Shown piece after piece: positions 9,263 to 17,790 of a DNA stretch of 64,000 bases; the first letter of the stretch is position 1; each line of letters opens with the position of its first letter. Source of the stretch: Sedimentitalea nanhaiensis DSM 24252. GTDB taxonomy: Bacteria; Pseudomonadota; Alphaproteobacteria; Rhodobacterales; Rhodobacteraceae. Under the pieces are notes generated by a model, which worked only from the letters and a program-made list of their open reading frames with translations, had not been told where the DNA came from and did no database searches. The stretch spans positions 664,358 through 728,357 of the forward strand of contig NZ_KI421509.1 of assembly GCF_000473225.1 (NCBI RefSeq). The letters are read 5' to 3'. Made by a program: the position numbers and the translations under genes.

Positions 9263-9313
9263 TCCGAGACCGGTCAGGGTCGGATTGCCGCTGAATCGGC
9301 CCTCGGACAGACA

Positions 9314-9337
9314 CGTGTATGTGCGCAGTATGTACGG
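9314..9337 (-). repeat. Intergenic repeat, copy 1 (CCGTACATAC...CATAC motif)
   Basis: The minus strand reads CCGTACATAC followed by a second ACATAC 11 bases on. It matches the element at 21893-21916 at about 17 of 24 positions, including the whole first 10 bases. It lies between two convergent genes, so it is not an obvious promoter element. It may be a small dispersed repeat or the binding site of an unknown protein. Confidence 0.45.
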
Positions 9338-9383
9338 GGTGCCATTTCTGATTGTATTCTATTTTATCATGGCTTGACGATCA

Positions 9384-10295
9384 TCATCGAGGCAGGGGAT
9401 CTTCCGGCTGCGCCTGGGTTTCCAGCCAGTCGCGAAATGCCTGCAAGGCCGGATCCTGCGCCTTGTCCTGTGGCCAGACCAGGTAATACGCCCCTTGTGC
9501 CTCGGTCGGGCGGTCATGCAGCGCCACCAAATGGCCCTGCGCCAGATCCCGTTCAACCAGGTAATCAGGCATCAGCGCCACGCCCAATCCATGCAGCGCT
9601 GCCTGGGTGATGGTGGCGAACTGGTCATAGGTGGTGCCGGGCAGGGCGGTCGTGACCGTGATCCCCTGCCGGGCAAACCAGTTGCGCCAGGCCAGCGGCC
9701 GGGTCTGGATGTGCAACAGGGGCATCCTGCGTATCTCACCGGGCCGGACGGGCTTGCGGTGCGGCAATAGAACCGGCGCACAGACTGGCACAACCTGCTC
9801 GTGGCGCAGCAGGAGGCTGCCCGTGTCGGGCCAGTCTGCCTGGCCGAAATGTATTGCTGCATCAAAGGCTTCTGTGGCAAAGGCGAACGGCTGCAACCGG
9901 GTTGACATGTTCACGGTGACATCCGGGTGCAGTCGCGCGAAATCCGGCAGCCGGGGCACCAGCCAGCGCATCCCGAAGGTCGGCAGGATCGCCAGGTTCA
10001 ACGTCCCGCCCATCGGTGCCACCTGGAGCCGTAACGAGGCCTGTGCGATCTGATTGAGCACCTTGCGAATCTCGGTGGCATATTTCTGCGCCGCCGGAGT
10101 CAGGCTCAGCCGCTTGCGGTCCCGCCGGATCAACTCGACCCCCATCTGTTGCTCGACCGCCTGCAACTGCCGGCTGACCGCGCTTTGCGTCAACGCCAAC
10201 TCCTCGGCCACCGCCGATGCGCTGCCCAACCGGTCCAGCGCCTCAAGGGCGCGCAGGGACGAAATCGAGGGATACAGGCGGCGCGGGGTTTTCAT
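9384..10295 (-). CDS. LysR-family transcriptional regulator, probable regulator of gcdH (GcdR-like)
   Basis: The N-terminal winged helix (ISSLRALEALDRLGSASAVAEEL, then ALTQSAVSRQLQAVEQQMGV) is a clear LysR DNA-binding domain. It is followed by the LysR substrate-binding domain with the GTLNLAILPTFG entry strand. I place the start at MKTPRRLYPS (10295), which gives 303 residues, the usual LysR length. The frame is open further upstream, but that extension would run across the operator. It is divergent from the glutaryl-CoA dehydrogenase gene, the arrangement known for GcdR, which responds to glutarate or lysine-degradation intermediates. The ligand here is inferred from position only. Confidence 0.85.
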   Translation of the reverse strand: MKTPRRLYPSISSLRALEALDRLGSASAVAEELALTQSAVSRQLQAVEQQMGVELIRRDRKRLSLTPAAQKYATEIRKVLNQIAQASLRLQVAPMGGTLNLAILPTFGMRWLVPRLPDFARLHPDVTVNMSTRLQPFAFATEAFDAAIHFGQADWPDTGSLLLRHEQVVPVCAPVLLPHRKPVRPGEIRRMPLLHIQTRPLAWRNWFARQGITVTTALPGTTYDQFATITQAALHGLGVALMPDYLVERDLAQGHLVALHDRPTEAQGAYYLVWPQDKAQDPALQAFRDWLETQAQPEDPLPR

Positions 10296-10297
10296 GT

Positions 10298-10312
10298 ATG
10301 AGATATACTCAT
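10298..10312. promoter_or_regulatory. LysR-type operator palindrome between gcdR-like gene and gcdH
   Basis: ATGAG-ATATA-CTCAT is a perfect 5+5 inverted repeat, 2 bases upstream of the LysR start and about 80 bases upstream of gcdH. Position and symmetry fit an autoregulatory LysR site that also controls gcdH. Confidence 0.55.
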
Positions 10313-10393
10313 GTAAATCAGGAAATGTCCCGCTGTTTTTCATCCCCAAACCCCTTAAACTAACCTCAACGCACTCATGGCCAGGAGCCCGAC

Positions 10394-11620
10394 ATGACCA
10401 CCGCAGAAAAACCGACACTCAAAGCCAAGGATGCCCCGGATCTGGGCGGATTTGACTGGTCCGACCCGTTCCGCCTGAATGATCAGTTGACCGAAGACGA
10501 GCGGATGATCACCGCCAGCGCACGGGCCTATGCACAGGAAAAACTGCAGCCAAGGGTGACCTCGGCCTATGCCAACGAGGAAACCGATCCGTTGATCTTT
10601 CGCGAAATGGGAGAAATGGGTCTGTTGGGGGTGACTGTCCCCGAAGAATACGGTGGCATCGGTGCGGGTTATGTGAGTTATGGTCTCGTCGCGCGAGAGG
10701 TTGAGCGCGTCGACTCGGGCTATCGGTCGATGATGTCGGTCCAATCGAGTCTTGTGATGTACCCCATCTATGCCTACGGGTCCGAAGAACAACGGCAAAA
10801 ATACCTGCCAAAGCTGGCCAGTGGCGAATTTATCGGGTGTTTTGGGCTGACCGAGCCGGATGCTGGCAGTGACCCGGCCGGGATGAAAACCCGCGCAACA
10901 AAGACTGAAAACGGCTATGTTCTGAACGGCTCCAAAATGTGGATCTCGAACGCGCCAATCGCCGATGTATTTGTTGTCTGGGCCAAGTCCGAAGAACATG
11001 GCGGCAAGATCCGCGGGTTCATTCTGGATAAGGGCATGAAGGGGTTGAGCGCCCCCAAGGTGCAGAACAAGGCCAGCCTGCGCGCCTCGATCACCGGTGA
11101 AATTGTGATGGACAATGTAGAGGTCGGCCAAGATGCATTGTTGCCTTATGTACAGGGCCTGAAAGGTCCGTTTGGGTGTCTGAACCGTGCCCGCTATGGC
11201 ATCAGCTGGGGCGCTATGGGCGCTGCAGAAGCGTGTTGGCATGCCGCGCGGCAATACGGGTTGGACCGGCTGCAATTCAACCGTCCGCTGGCGCAGACGC
11301 AGCTGTTTCAGAAAAAGCTGGCCGATATGCAGACCGAAATCACATTGGGATTGCAGGGCAGCCTGCGCGTCGGACGGCTGATGGACGAGGCCAATGCGGC
11401 GCCGGAAATGATCTCGATCATCAAACGCAACAACTGTGGCAAGGCGCTGGATATCGCGCGCATGGCGCGAGACATGCATGGCGGCAACGGCATCAGCCTG
11501 GAATTTCAGGTGATCCGGCACATGATGAACCTGGAGACTGTCAATACATATGAGGGAACCCATGACGTTCACGCTCTGATCTTGGGGCGCGCACAAACTG
11601 GCCTGCAGGCGTTCTTCTGA
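10394..11620 (+). CDS. gcdH: Glutaryl-CoA dehydrogenase
   Basis: GcdH is a FAD enzyme that oxidises and decarboxylates glutaryl-CoA to crotonyl-CoA in the degradation of lysine and tryptophan or of glutarate. The acyl-CoA dehydrogenase signature is seen as [16 protein letters not shown] and [21 protein letters not shown]. The C-terminal [21 protein letters not shown] contains the catalytic Glu. The N-terminal [19 protein letters not shown] is characteristic of GcdH rather than other family members. The 408-residue length is normal. An AGGAG ribosome-binding site precedes the ATG, and a long hairpin follows, so gcdH appears to be a single-gene unit controlled by the divergent LysR protein. Confidence 0.95.
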   Translation: MTTAEKPTLKAKDAPDLGGFDWSDPFRLNDQLTEDERMITASARAYAQEKLQPRVTSAYANEETDPLIFREMGEMGLLGVTVPEEYGGIGAGYVSYGLVAREVERVDSGYRSMMSVQSSLVMYPIYAYGSEEQRQKYLPKLASGEFIGCFGLTEPDAGSDPAGMKTRATKTENGYVLNGSKMWISNAPIADVFVVWAKSEEHGGKIRGFILDKGMKGLSAPKVQNKASLRASITGEIVMDNVEVGQDALLPYVQGLKGPFGCLNRARYGISWGAMGAAEACWHAARQYGLDRLQFNRPLAQTQLFQKKLADMQTEITLGLQGSLRVGRLMDEANAAPEMISIIKRNNCGKALDIARMARDMHGGNGISLEFQVIRHMMNLETVNTYEGTHDVHALILGRAQTGLQAFF

Positions 11621-11663
11621 TCCAGATGGTCGATCATGAAGGCCCATATTGAAAATATGAGGA

Positions 11664-11705
11664 GCCGGGATTGGCGCAGAACCACGCATCTGCGCCAATC
11701 CCGGC
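11664..11705. terminator. Long perfect hairpin after gcdH
   Basis: A 16-base arm beginning GCCGGGATTGGC (11664-11679) pairs perfectly with 11690-11705 around a 10-base loop. It is followed by CTTAAAA rather than a run of T. It lies 43 bases after the gcdH stop and probably ends its transcript or protects its 3' end. Confidence 0.65.
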
Positions 11706-11789
11706 CTTAAAATCCTCCATGCAAGACTCTGTTTTGATACAGAATTTGCGTTTCGTTTGTGAATCTACCCCTTGCAGCATTAAAACTGG

Positions 11790-11804
11790 TATAATGTGTA
11801 TTAT
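11790..11804 (+). promoter_or_regulatory. Candidate -10 element within a small palindrome upstream of the acyl-CoA synthetase
   Basis: A perfect TATAAT (11790-11795) lies in an unusually AT-rich stretch and overlaps the inverted repeat ATAAT-GTGT-ATTAT. No good -35 is found 17 bases upstream, so an activator may be required. The overlap of palindrome and -10 suggests repressor control. Confidence 0.4.
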
Positions 11805-11958
11805 GTAAAATATGATGAGCCAGTTTACTCGCAAACCATAGGGGCGCTACCTGAAATTTGTGAAACTGCATTTTGACAAGCGGTATTGGCACTCAACCAA
11901 ATCCCGTCTAACGTTCCCTTTGACCAGAGTCGCAGGCTGCGTCATAGGAGGAAACTGC

Positions 11959-12015
11959 ATGCGAAATCCTCAGAACTGGTGGCGCAGCTCCAATTGTATG
12001 GCGGGCCGCACATGA
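11959..12015 (+). CDS. Possible 18-residue leader peptide coupled to the acyl-CoA synthetase
   Basis: A perfect AGGAGG (11946-11951) lies 7 bases before this ATG, the best ribosome-binding site in the area. The short frame encodes MRNPQNWWRSSNCMAGRT and its TGA overlaps the ATG at 12012 (ATGA), where the acyl-CoA synthetase most plausibly starts. The synthetase frame has no start codon properly spaced from this AGGAGG. Translation of the leader would therefore deliver ribosomes to the synthetase gene. It could also be a chance frame left by a changed start region. Confidence 0.4.
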   Translation: MRNPQNWWRSSNCMAGRT

Positions 12016-13727
12016 CCGGAATGTCATTGGGCGATGCATCGCGGCACGTCACGTCTGAAAATCCGGTTTTTGAACTGAAGATGGCCTTGGTACGCGGAAC
12101 CGAATACCGGGTGTTCAAGAATATTCCTCCGCATGCGCGTGCTCTTGTACACGCGAGTCGCGAGGCCCATGCCGATGGTGCGGCTGAATATCTGGTGTTT
12201 AGAGACGAACGCTGGACTTACGACGCATTCCTGAATGAAATTAATATGTTGTCGGCTGTTCTTGAAGAGGATCTGGGGGTAAGAAAGGGAGGCCGTATTG
12301 CCCTTGCAACGCGCAACTGTCCCGAAATGTTGATCCTGATGATGGCCATCGCGTCGCTTGGCGCGGTCACCGTATTTCTGAACGCTTGGTGGACCACAGA
12401 GGAACTGGATTTTGCGCTGCGCGACAGCGACGCCAAAATTGTCTTTGCGGATGCCGAACGCATTAAACGGCTGACACCTTTGGCGGTTGATTTAAAGCTG
12501 GTAATGATCGGCCTTCGCGATGGCGAAGCGTTAACCCCCCTGAAATATTCCACCTTGCGCGACTCCGCCGGGCACGCCCGGACGTCCGAGGTCGATATCG
12601 ACACTGACGACGATTTTGCGATCATGTATTCGTCGGGCACAACCGGCCATCCCAAAGGGGTGGTACTGACCCATCGCGGGGCTATGAACGCAGTGTTCAC
12701 CTGGCTTATGCAGGCCGCAATGGCACCGCTGATAGATCCTCCGCCGCCAGACGCCGCCGAGGCCCCTCGCCCGTCTGTTCTGATTGTAACACCGCTGTTC
12801 CACGTCACAGCAACACATCCCATGTTTCTTCTCAGCCTGCCTGCAGGTGCAAAGCTGACGCTGATGGACAAGTGGGATGCGCATGAAGCCGCCCGGATCA
12901 TTGACCGTGAGGGAATCACCCGTTTCATGGGGGTTCCGACACAGTCGGCAGACCTGGTCGCGGCTTCAAGAGATCTTTGTTTGTCATTGGATACGCTGGA
13001 TTTTCTGGGGTCTGGCGGAGCCAAGCGCCCCGCAGCGCAGGTCGTGGAACTGGCGCAGGCTTTCCCACAGGCCAATATTGCCACCGGTTGGGGCATGACC
13101 GAAACCAACGCCAACGGAATTGGTATGGCCGGGGCGGATTACCTCGCCCGGCCAGGAAGCGCGGGGCGCCTGTACCCGCCGCTTCAGGATCTGAAGTTTC
13201 TCGATGACACCGGTTCAGAAGTGTCTGTGGGTGAAATCGGTGAACTCACGGTCAAGAGCCCCTGCAACATGCGTTGTTATCTGAATAACCCCGAGGCGAC
13301 GGCCGAAGTCCTGAGCGACGGCTGGCTGCGCACCGGAGATCTGGGGTATATTGATGACGAAGGGTATGTCACCATCGTCGATCGGAAGAAGAACATCATC
13401 ATCCGGGGTGGCGAAAACATCGCCTGTCTGGATGTTGAAGGTGCGTTGCACCGCCATCCGGCAGTGGCCGAGGCCTGCGCCTTCTCGGTGCCTCATACCC
13501 GATTGGGTGAAACGGTCGGCGCAGCGGTTCAAATGCGCGCGGGAAGCACGCTGACCGTACAGGAAATGCAAGACTACCTGAGCGATCATATCGCCCGGTT
13601 CAAAATTCCGGAACACATCTGGATACAGGCCGCCCCCCTGCCCCGCAGTGCCACTGACAAAATTGACCGCCGCGCGTTGCGTGCCATATGCCTGAGCAAA
13701 TTGAACGACCTTGAGGGGTCCTCATGA
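12012..13727 (+). CDS. AMP-forming acyl-CoA synthetase (class I adenylate-forming ligase)
   Basis: This enzyme activates a carboxylic acid to its CoA thioester through an acyl-adenylate. The P-loop-like motif MYSSGTTGHPKGVVLTH is at about residue 206, the aromatic/adenine motif GWGMTETNANG follows, and the C-terminal part has the ATP-ribose Asp in RTGDLGYIDDEGYV plus the catalytic Lys in SATDKIDRR. I start it at the ATG at 12012 (571 residues), because the frame upstream (open to 11886) lacks a ribosome-binding site. It heads an operon with an ACAD10/11-type dehydrogenase and two SDRs. That makes it the likely activating step, comparable in role to LvaE of levulinate catabolism. The substrate acid is unknown. 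Confidence 0.85.
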   Translation: MTGMSLGDASRHVTSENPVFELKMALVRGTEYRVFKNIPPHARALVHASREAHADGAAEYLVFRDERWTYDAFLNEINMLSAVLEEDLGVRKGGRIALATRNCPEMLILMMAIASLGAVTVFLNAWWTTEELDFALRDSDAKIVFADAERIKRLTPLAVDLKLVMIGLRDGEALTPLKYSTLRDSAGHARTSEVDIDTDDDFAIMYSSGTTGHPKGVVLTHRGAMNAVFTWLMQAAMAPLIDPPPPDAAEAPRPSVLIVTPLFHVTATHPMFLLSLPAGAKLTLMDKWDAHEAARIIDREGITRFMGVPTQSADLVAASRDLCLSLDTLDFLGSGGAKRPAAQVVELAQAFPQANIATGWGMTETNANGIGMAGADYLARPGSAGRLYPPLQDLKFLDDTGSEVSVGEIGELTVKSPCNMRCYLNNPEATAEVLSDGWLRTGDLGYIDDEGYVTIVDRKKNIIIRGGENIACLDVEGALHRHPAVAEACAFSVPHTRLGETVGAAVQMRAGSTLTVQEMQDYLSDHIARFKIPEHIWIQAAPLPRSATDKIDRRALRAICLSKLNDLEGSS

Positions 13728-13835
13728 GATCGCCTCCAAAGCGCCCCGTGTGAACAGGCTGCACTTTTCACGAAACCGAACAAAATCCAGGACACCTCAC
13801 CAGAGCGAAACCGCCTTTCACCGCATAAATGAAAA

Positions 13836-13851
13836 TGCCGTGCAAACGGCA
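13836..13851 (+). other. Short GCAA-loop hairpin just before the dehydrogenase ribosome-binding site
   Basis: TGCCGT-GCAA-ACGGCA forms a 6-bp stem with a GNRA tetraloop 4 bases before the GGGAGA ribosome-binding site of the next gene. It may stabilise a processed mRNA end or tune translation. The rest of the 140-base gap (13728-13867) shows nothing else I can name. Confidence 0.35.
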
Positions 13852-13867
13852 AAAGGGAGATCACCAC

Positions 13868-15175
13868 ATGTCGATGGCTAAACACCCGCCAGAAATGAAC
13901 AACCTGACGATGTCGGAAGGCGCACGTCCGCTTTTGGACGCCGTTGTCAGGCATATCCGCGAAAATGTAGATCCGATCACCGAGGAATTCTATCGATTGG
14001 GTGAAGGTCGCGCTGACCGCTGGTCTTATGCCCCCGGACAGCTTGAACTGCTGGAAACTGCCAAGAAGAAAGCCCGGGAAAACGGGCTGTGGAATTTCTT
14101 TTTGCCCAATGCGGAAACCGGCGAAGGGCTGTCCAATCTGGATTACGCCTATATCGCCGCAGAGCTGGGAAAAAATCCGCTGGCTTCGGAAACACTGAAC
14201 TGCTCGGCACCGGATACCGGCAACATGGAGGTGCTGGAACGTGTCGGCACGCCGGAGCAAAAGGAACAATGGCTCAAGCCTCTCCTGAACGGCGAAATCC
14301 GCTCGGCCTATGCTATGACCGAACCCGATGTGGCCAGTTCGGATGCCAAGAATATCGCGACCAGCGCGGTTCTGGACGGCAACGAGTGGGTTATCAACGG
14401 CGATAAGTTCTATATTTCCGGTGCTGGCGATCCGCGCTGCAAGATCATGATAACAATGGTCAAAACCTCCCCAGACGCCGAAACTTTCAAGCAGCAGTCG
14501 CAGATCCTGGTGCCTATCGACACCCCCGGTGTTACCATCGTGGGGCCGATGCACGTCTTTGGCCATGATGATGCGCCGCATGGCCATATGCACATCAAAC
14601 TTGAAAACGTCCGCGTCCCCAAAGAAAATATCTTGTTGGGCGAAGGCCGCGGTTTTGAGATCAGCCAGCTGCGGCTTGGCCCGGGCCGTATCCATCACTG
14701 CATGCGCTCGATTGGTGCTGCAGACAGGGCGCTGGACATGATGTTGGACCGTGCGATCAACCGCAAGGCGTTTGGCAAGCGGATCGTTGATCTGGGCAAG
14801 AACATGGAAACCGTTTCCCGCGCGCGCATCGATATCGAAGCAATGCGCATGATGGTTCTGAAGGCCGCTCGCGCCATGGACGTGCTGGGCAACAAAGAGG
14901 CCCGTATCTGGGTATCGGCAGTCAAGGCAATGGTGCCCGAGCGGGTCTGTCAGATCATCGACCAGTCGATGCAGGTGCATGGCGCGGCCGGGATGTCACA
15001 ATGGTTTCCTCTTGCCGAGATGTACACCGGCCAACGTACCCTGCGCTTTGCAGATGGCCCGGACGAAGTGCACCATCACGTCGTCGCCCGCGCCGAGGTG
15101 CAGAGCTTTCAGGACTCAAACGACCGCCAGACCGGCCCCAGCACCTCGGGCGGTCGGATGTTCGAGGGACCGTGA
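13868..15175 (+). CDS. ACAD10/11-type acyl-CoA dehydrogenase
   Basis: The protein has the acyl-CoA dehydrogenase fold, with SAYAMTEPDVASSDAKNI and WVINGDKFYISGAGDPRCK. It also carries the hallmarks of the ACAD10/ACAD11 subgroup: FGHDDAPHGH and LGPGRIHHCMRSIG. In that subgroup the dehydrogenase works with an APH-like kinase: the kinase phosphorylates a 4-hydroxyacyl-CoA and the dehydrogenase domain removes phosphate to give an enoyl-CoA. A fitting kinase gene lies at 28291-29319. The start at 13868 is chosen because GGGAGA lies 7 bases upstream; 435 residues result. It is preceded by the acyl-CoA synthetase and followed 2 bases later by an SDR. Ordinary alpha,beta-dehydrogenation remains an alternative. 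Confidence 0.88.
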   Translation: MSMAKHPPEMNNLTMSEGARPLLDAVVRHIRENVDPITEEFYRLGEGRADRWSYAPGQLELLETAKKKARENGLWNFFLPNAETGEGLSNLDYAYIAAELGKNPLASETLNCSAPDTGNMEVLERVGTPEQKEQWLKPLLNGEIRSAYAMTEPDVASSDAKNIATSAVLDGNEWVINGDKFYISGAGDPRCKIMITMVKTSPDAETFKQQSQILVPIDTPGVTIVGPMHVFGHDDAPHGHMHIKLENVRVPKENILLGEGRGFEISQLRLGPGRIHHCMRSIGAADRALDMMLDRAINRKAFGKRIVDLGKNMETVSRARIDIEAMRMMVLKAARAMDVLGNKEARIWVSAVKAMVPERVCQIIDQSMQVHGAAGMSQWFPLAEMYTGQRTLRFADGPDEVHHHVVARAEVQSFQDSNDRQTGPSTSGGRMFEGP

Positions 15176-15177
15176 CA

Positions 15178-15954
15178 ATGCCGCAGAACCTTTTTGACCT
15201 GACCGGAAAAGTCGCGGTTCTCACCGGGGCGTCCAAGGGGATGGGGCTGCATATGGCGACTGCCCTGGCGCAGCACGGGGCAACTGTGGTCATCTCTGCG
15301 CGCAAACAGCACCAACTGGACGCGGCGGCGGCGCAGATCAACCATGCCGTTGGAGCGGATCGTGCCATCGCCGTGACTGCCAATATCGGCCACAAAGACC
15401 AGTTGCAAAACCTGGTCGATACAACCCGCGCCAAGGCCGGACCGATCGACATCGTTGTCGGCAACGCCGGGGTGAACCCATTTTATGGTCCGACTTCGAA
15501 AATTCCCGACGAGGCCTATACCAAGACCATGGCCGCCAACGTGCAATCCAATCTGTGGCTGGCGCAGATGGCGGTACCGGACATGATCGAAAAGGGCGCT
15601 GGGTCGATGATGTTCACGAGTTCGATCGGAGCGTTCAAAGCGTCGGTCATGCTTGGCACCTATGGCATGTCCAAACTGGCTCTTATCGGGCTGGTTCGAA
15701 ATTTGGCTGCCGAATTCGGCCCCAAGGGGATCCGGTTCAATGCAATCTGCCCAGGATTGGTGAAAACCGAATTTGCCCGCGAATTGTGGGACAATCCCGA
15801 AGTGGCCGAGCGGATCCAAAACGAGATACCGCTGCGGCGTTTGGGCGAACCCGAAGATTTCGAAGGGTTGGCGGTGTTTCTTGCCTCTGACGCCAGCCGC
15901 TATATGACCGGACAGGCGCTCACCGTCTGTGGCGGCTCTAACATGTGGGCGTAA
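15178..15954 (+). CDS. Short-chain dehydrogenase/reductase (SDR), 258 residues
   Basis: This is a classical NAD(P)-dependent SDR. The cofactor motif is TGASKGMG near residue 15, followed by GNAGVNP, the catalytic Ser in MMFTSSIGAF and the Tyr-Lys pair in GTYGMSKLAL. The C-terminal MTGQALTVCGGSNMW matches the family end. The ATG at 15178 comes 2 bases after the dehydrogenase stop; longer in-frame starts would lie inside that gene. In the operon it would most simply oxidise a hydroxyacyl-CoA or alcohol made from the synthetase/dehydrogenase product, like LvaD in the levulinate cluster. Substrate and cofactor are not settled. Confidence 0.85.
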   Translation: MPQNLFDLTGKVAVLTGASKGMGLHMATALAQHGATVVISARKQHQLDAAAAQINHAVGADRAIAVTANIGHKDQLQNLVDTTRAKAGPIDIVVGNAGVNPFYGPTSKIPDEAYTKTMAANVQSNLWLAQMAVPDMIEKGAGSMMFTSSIGAFKASVMLGTYGMSKLALIGLVRNLAAEFGPKGIRFNAICPGLVKTEFARELWDNPEVAERIQNEIPLRRLGEPEDFEGLAVFLASDASRYMTGQALTVCGGSNMWA

Positions 15955-15964
15955 GGAGGCAGCC

Positions 15965-16735
15965 ATGGAACTGAAAGACAAGATTGTCGTCGTCACCGGC
16001 GCGGCCAGTGGAATCGGGAAATCACTGGCCATCCGCTTTGCCGACGAAGGCGCGGCCAGGGTCGTCTGCGCCGATCTGGACGTTTCCGGAGCACAGCAGA
16101 CCGCAAGCCAGATCAACGGGCTCGCGATAGCGGTGAATGTCGGTGTCGAAGACGAGATCAAGGCGTTGATCGACAGGGTCGAAGAGGAAGCCGGCCCGAT
16201 TGATCTGTTCTGTTCCAACGCTGGCATCCTGATTGCCGGGGGCATGGAGGTTCCGAACGAGGACTGGCAACGCATCTGGGATATCAATGTGATGTCTCAC
16301 ATATGGGCCGCGCGTCATCTGGTGCCGCGCATGATCGCGCGTGGCGGCGGATATCTATTGAACACCTCTTCGGCCGCCGGGTTGCTGAACCAGGTCGGCT
16401 GTGCACCTTACGGTGTTACGAAACACGCTGCGGTGGCCGTGGCGGAATGGTTGGCGATGACACATGGAGACGAAGGCATCAAGGTCTCGGTCCTGTGCCC
16501 GCAAGCCGTGCGCAGCGAAATGACGCGCGGGCATGAGGATTCAGTTGCGGCCTTAGACGGAATGCTGGAACCTGAAATCGTCGCCGAAGCCTGTGTTCAA
16601 ACCATCCGGAACGAAACCTTCCTCGTCTTACCTCATCCGGAAGTGCTGGACTACATCCGGTTGAAGGCCGGGAATTATGACCGGTGGCTGGGTGGCATGC
16701 GAAAGCTGAACCGAAAGTACGGAAACCCGATCTGA
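15965..16735 (+). CDS. SDR family oxidoreductase, 256 residues
   Basis: The Rossmann motif TGAASGIGKS and the Asp in VVCADLDV, which favours NAD over NADP, are followed by CSNAGIL, the catalytic Ser in YLLNTSSAAG and the YGVTK pair (Tyr-Lys). A strong AAGGAGG lies 6 bases before the ATG at 15965. The C-terminal third diverges from the first SDR (EPEIVAEACVQTIRNETFLVLPH), so the two are not recent duplicates. It is the last gene of the plus-strand operon and is followed by a terminator. Confidence 0.85.
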   Translation: MELKDKIVVVTGAASGIGKSLAIRFADEGAARVVCADLDVSGAQQTASQINGLAIAVNVGVEDEIKALIDRVEEEAGPIDLFCSNAGILIAGGMEVPNEDWQRIWDINVMSHIWAARHLVPRMIARGGGYLLNTSSAAGLLNQVGCAPYGVTKHAAVAVAEWLAMTHGDEGIKVSVLCPQAVRSEMTRGHEDSVAALDGMLEPEIVAEACVQTIRNETFLVLPHPEVLDYIRLKAGNYDRWLGGMRKLNRKYGNPI

Positions 16736-16837
16736 CCGCGCCAACGGAGCCTGCGGGAAGACCCACACTCAAACCCGCACCCCCAAAGCGTACGCACGAT
16801 TCCAAAGTGGCGCCCCCGTCACTTTGCGGGATTTAGC

Positions 16838-16865
16838 CATTGCGATGCATGCGCAATGCGTTTTG
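16838..16865 (+). terminator. Terminator of the plus-strand acyl-CoA operon
   Basis: CATTGCG pairs with CGCAATG (16838-16858) and is followed by CGTTTTGCC. A second, weaker hairpin, CAAAGTG...CACTTTG (16803-16826), lies just upstream. Both are in the 186-base gap between convergent operons. Confidence 0.6.
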
Positions 16866-16921
16866 CCTGCGTTTTTGCCTTGCAGGTTTAGCGGTGGCCG
16901 ATCTCTTGCAGGTTCGAAAAA

Positions 16922-17785
16922 CTACTTGCGGATCGGACGCACCAATCCTTCTTGTGCTACGCTGGCCACCAGCGTGCCGTCCTCATGATAGATCGTGCCC
17001 CGATTGAACCCGCGCCCTCCACCAGTAAACGGCGCATCCATCGTATAAAGATGCCAGTCGTGAAAGTGGATCGGGGCATGGAACCACATCGCGTGATCCA
17101 GACTGGCGCTCATCACCTCGTGTTTGAACCAGGTCAGCCCGTGCGGACGCAGGGATGACCCCAAGAGATTCATGTCCGACGCATAGGCCAATAGAATATG
17201 CTGCATTCTGGGATCGGTGCCTGCGGCGTCTTCCATCCGGAACCAGAGGTGGTTGACATCATCAACCGGCAGCGGATTGAGCAGGTTGCGCGGAGCGACC
17301 TCGCGGATCTCAATCGGGCGCGGTCGCAGGAAATCTCTGCGGTACGGTTCCGGCACCTTTTCCGCATACAGATCGCGTAGATCGGCACGGTTCAACAGCC
17401 CTTCGGGTCCTTCAACCCGAGGCATCGGATGTTGATAGTCCCATCCTTCCTCGGCAACGTGAAACGAGGCCGACAGGTTCAATATCTGCTTGCCATGTTG
17501 AATTGCTACCACCCGCCGGGTCGTGAAACTGCCGCCATCCCGCGCCCGGTCCACACTGTAGATGACCGGAATTCTGGGATCGCCCGGCCGGATGAAATAG
17601 GCGTGCAGCGAATGGCACAACCGATCCGGAACCGTCTTGTAGGCGGCGGCCAGCGCCTGCGCGATGACGTGGCCGCCAAATATGCGGGTGCTGGTCTCGC
17701 CTCCCGATCCGATGCCGCGAAACAGGTCGACTTCGAGTTGCTCAATATCCAGAAGATCGAGCAATTCTTTTGCAACATCATTCAT
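16922..17785 (-). CDS. tesB: Acyl-CoA thioesterase II (TesB)
   Basis: TesB hydrolyses acyl-CoAs to free acid and CoA. The double hot-dog fold is seen in IFGGHVIAQALAAAYKTV in the first half. The second half carries the catalytic trio of the TesB family: Asp in SASLDHAMWFH, Thr/Ser region GFNRGTIYHEDG and Gln in ASVAQEGLVR. The 287-residue length is standard. It is the last gene of a four-gene minus-strand operon, 5 bases after the acetoacetyl-CoA synthetase stop. It may relieve CoA trapping when degradation intermediates pile up. Confidence 0.93.
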   Translation of the reverse strand: MNDVAKELLDLLDIEQLEVDLFRGIGSGGETSTRIFGGHVIAQALAAAYKTVPDRLCHSLHAYFIRPGDPRIPVIYSVDRARDGGSFTTRRVVAIQHGKQILNLSASFHVAEEGWDYQHPMPRVEGPEGLLNRADLRDLYAEKVPEPYRRDFLRPRPIEIREVAPRNLLNPLPVDDVNHLWFRMEDAAGTDPRMQHILLAYASDMNLLGSSLRPHGLTWFKHEVMSASLDHAMWFHAPIHFHDWHLYTMDAPFTGGGRGFNRGTIYHEDGTLVASVAQEGLVRPIRK

Positions 17786-17790
17786 TTACG

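Noticed and set aside
10355..11698. 447-codon frame opposite gcdH
   Set aside because: gcdH is certain; the opposite frame has no recognisable motif and would cover the LysR operator.
13586..14980. 464-codon frame opposite the ACAD10/11-type dehydrogenase
   Set aside because: It runs antisense through two real genes and has no domain character.
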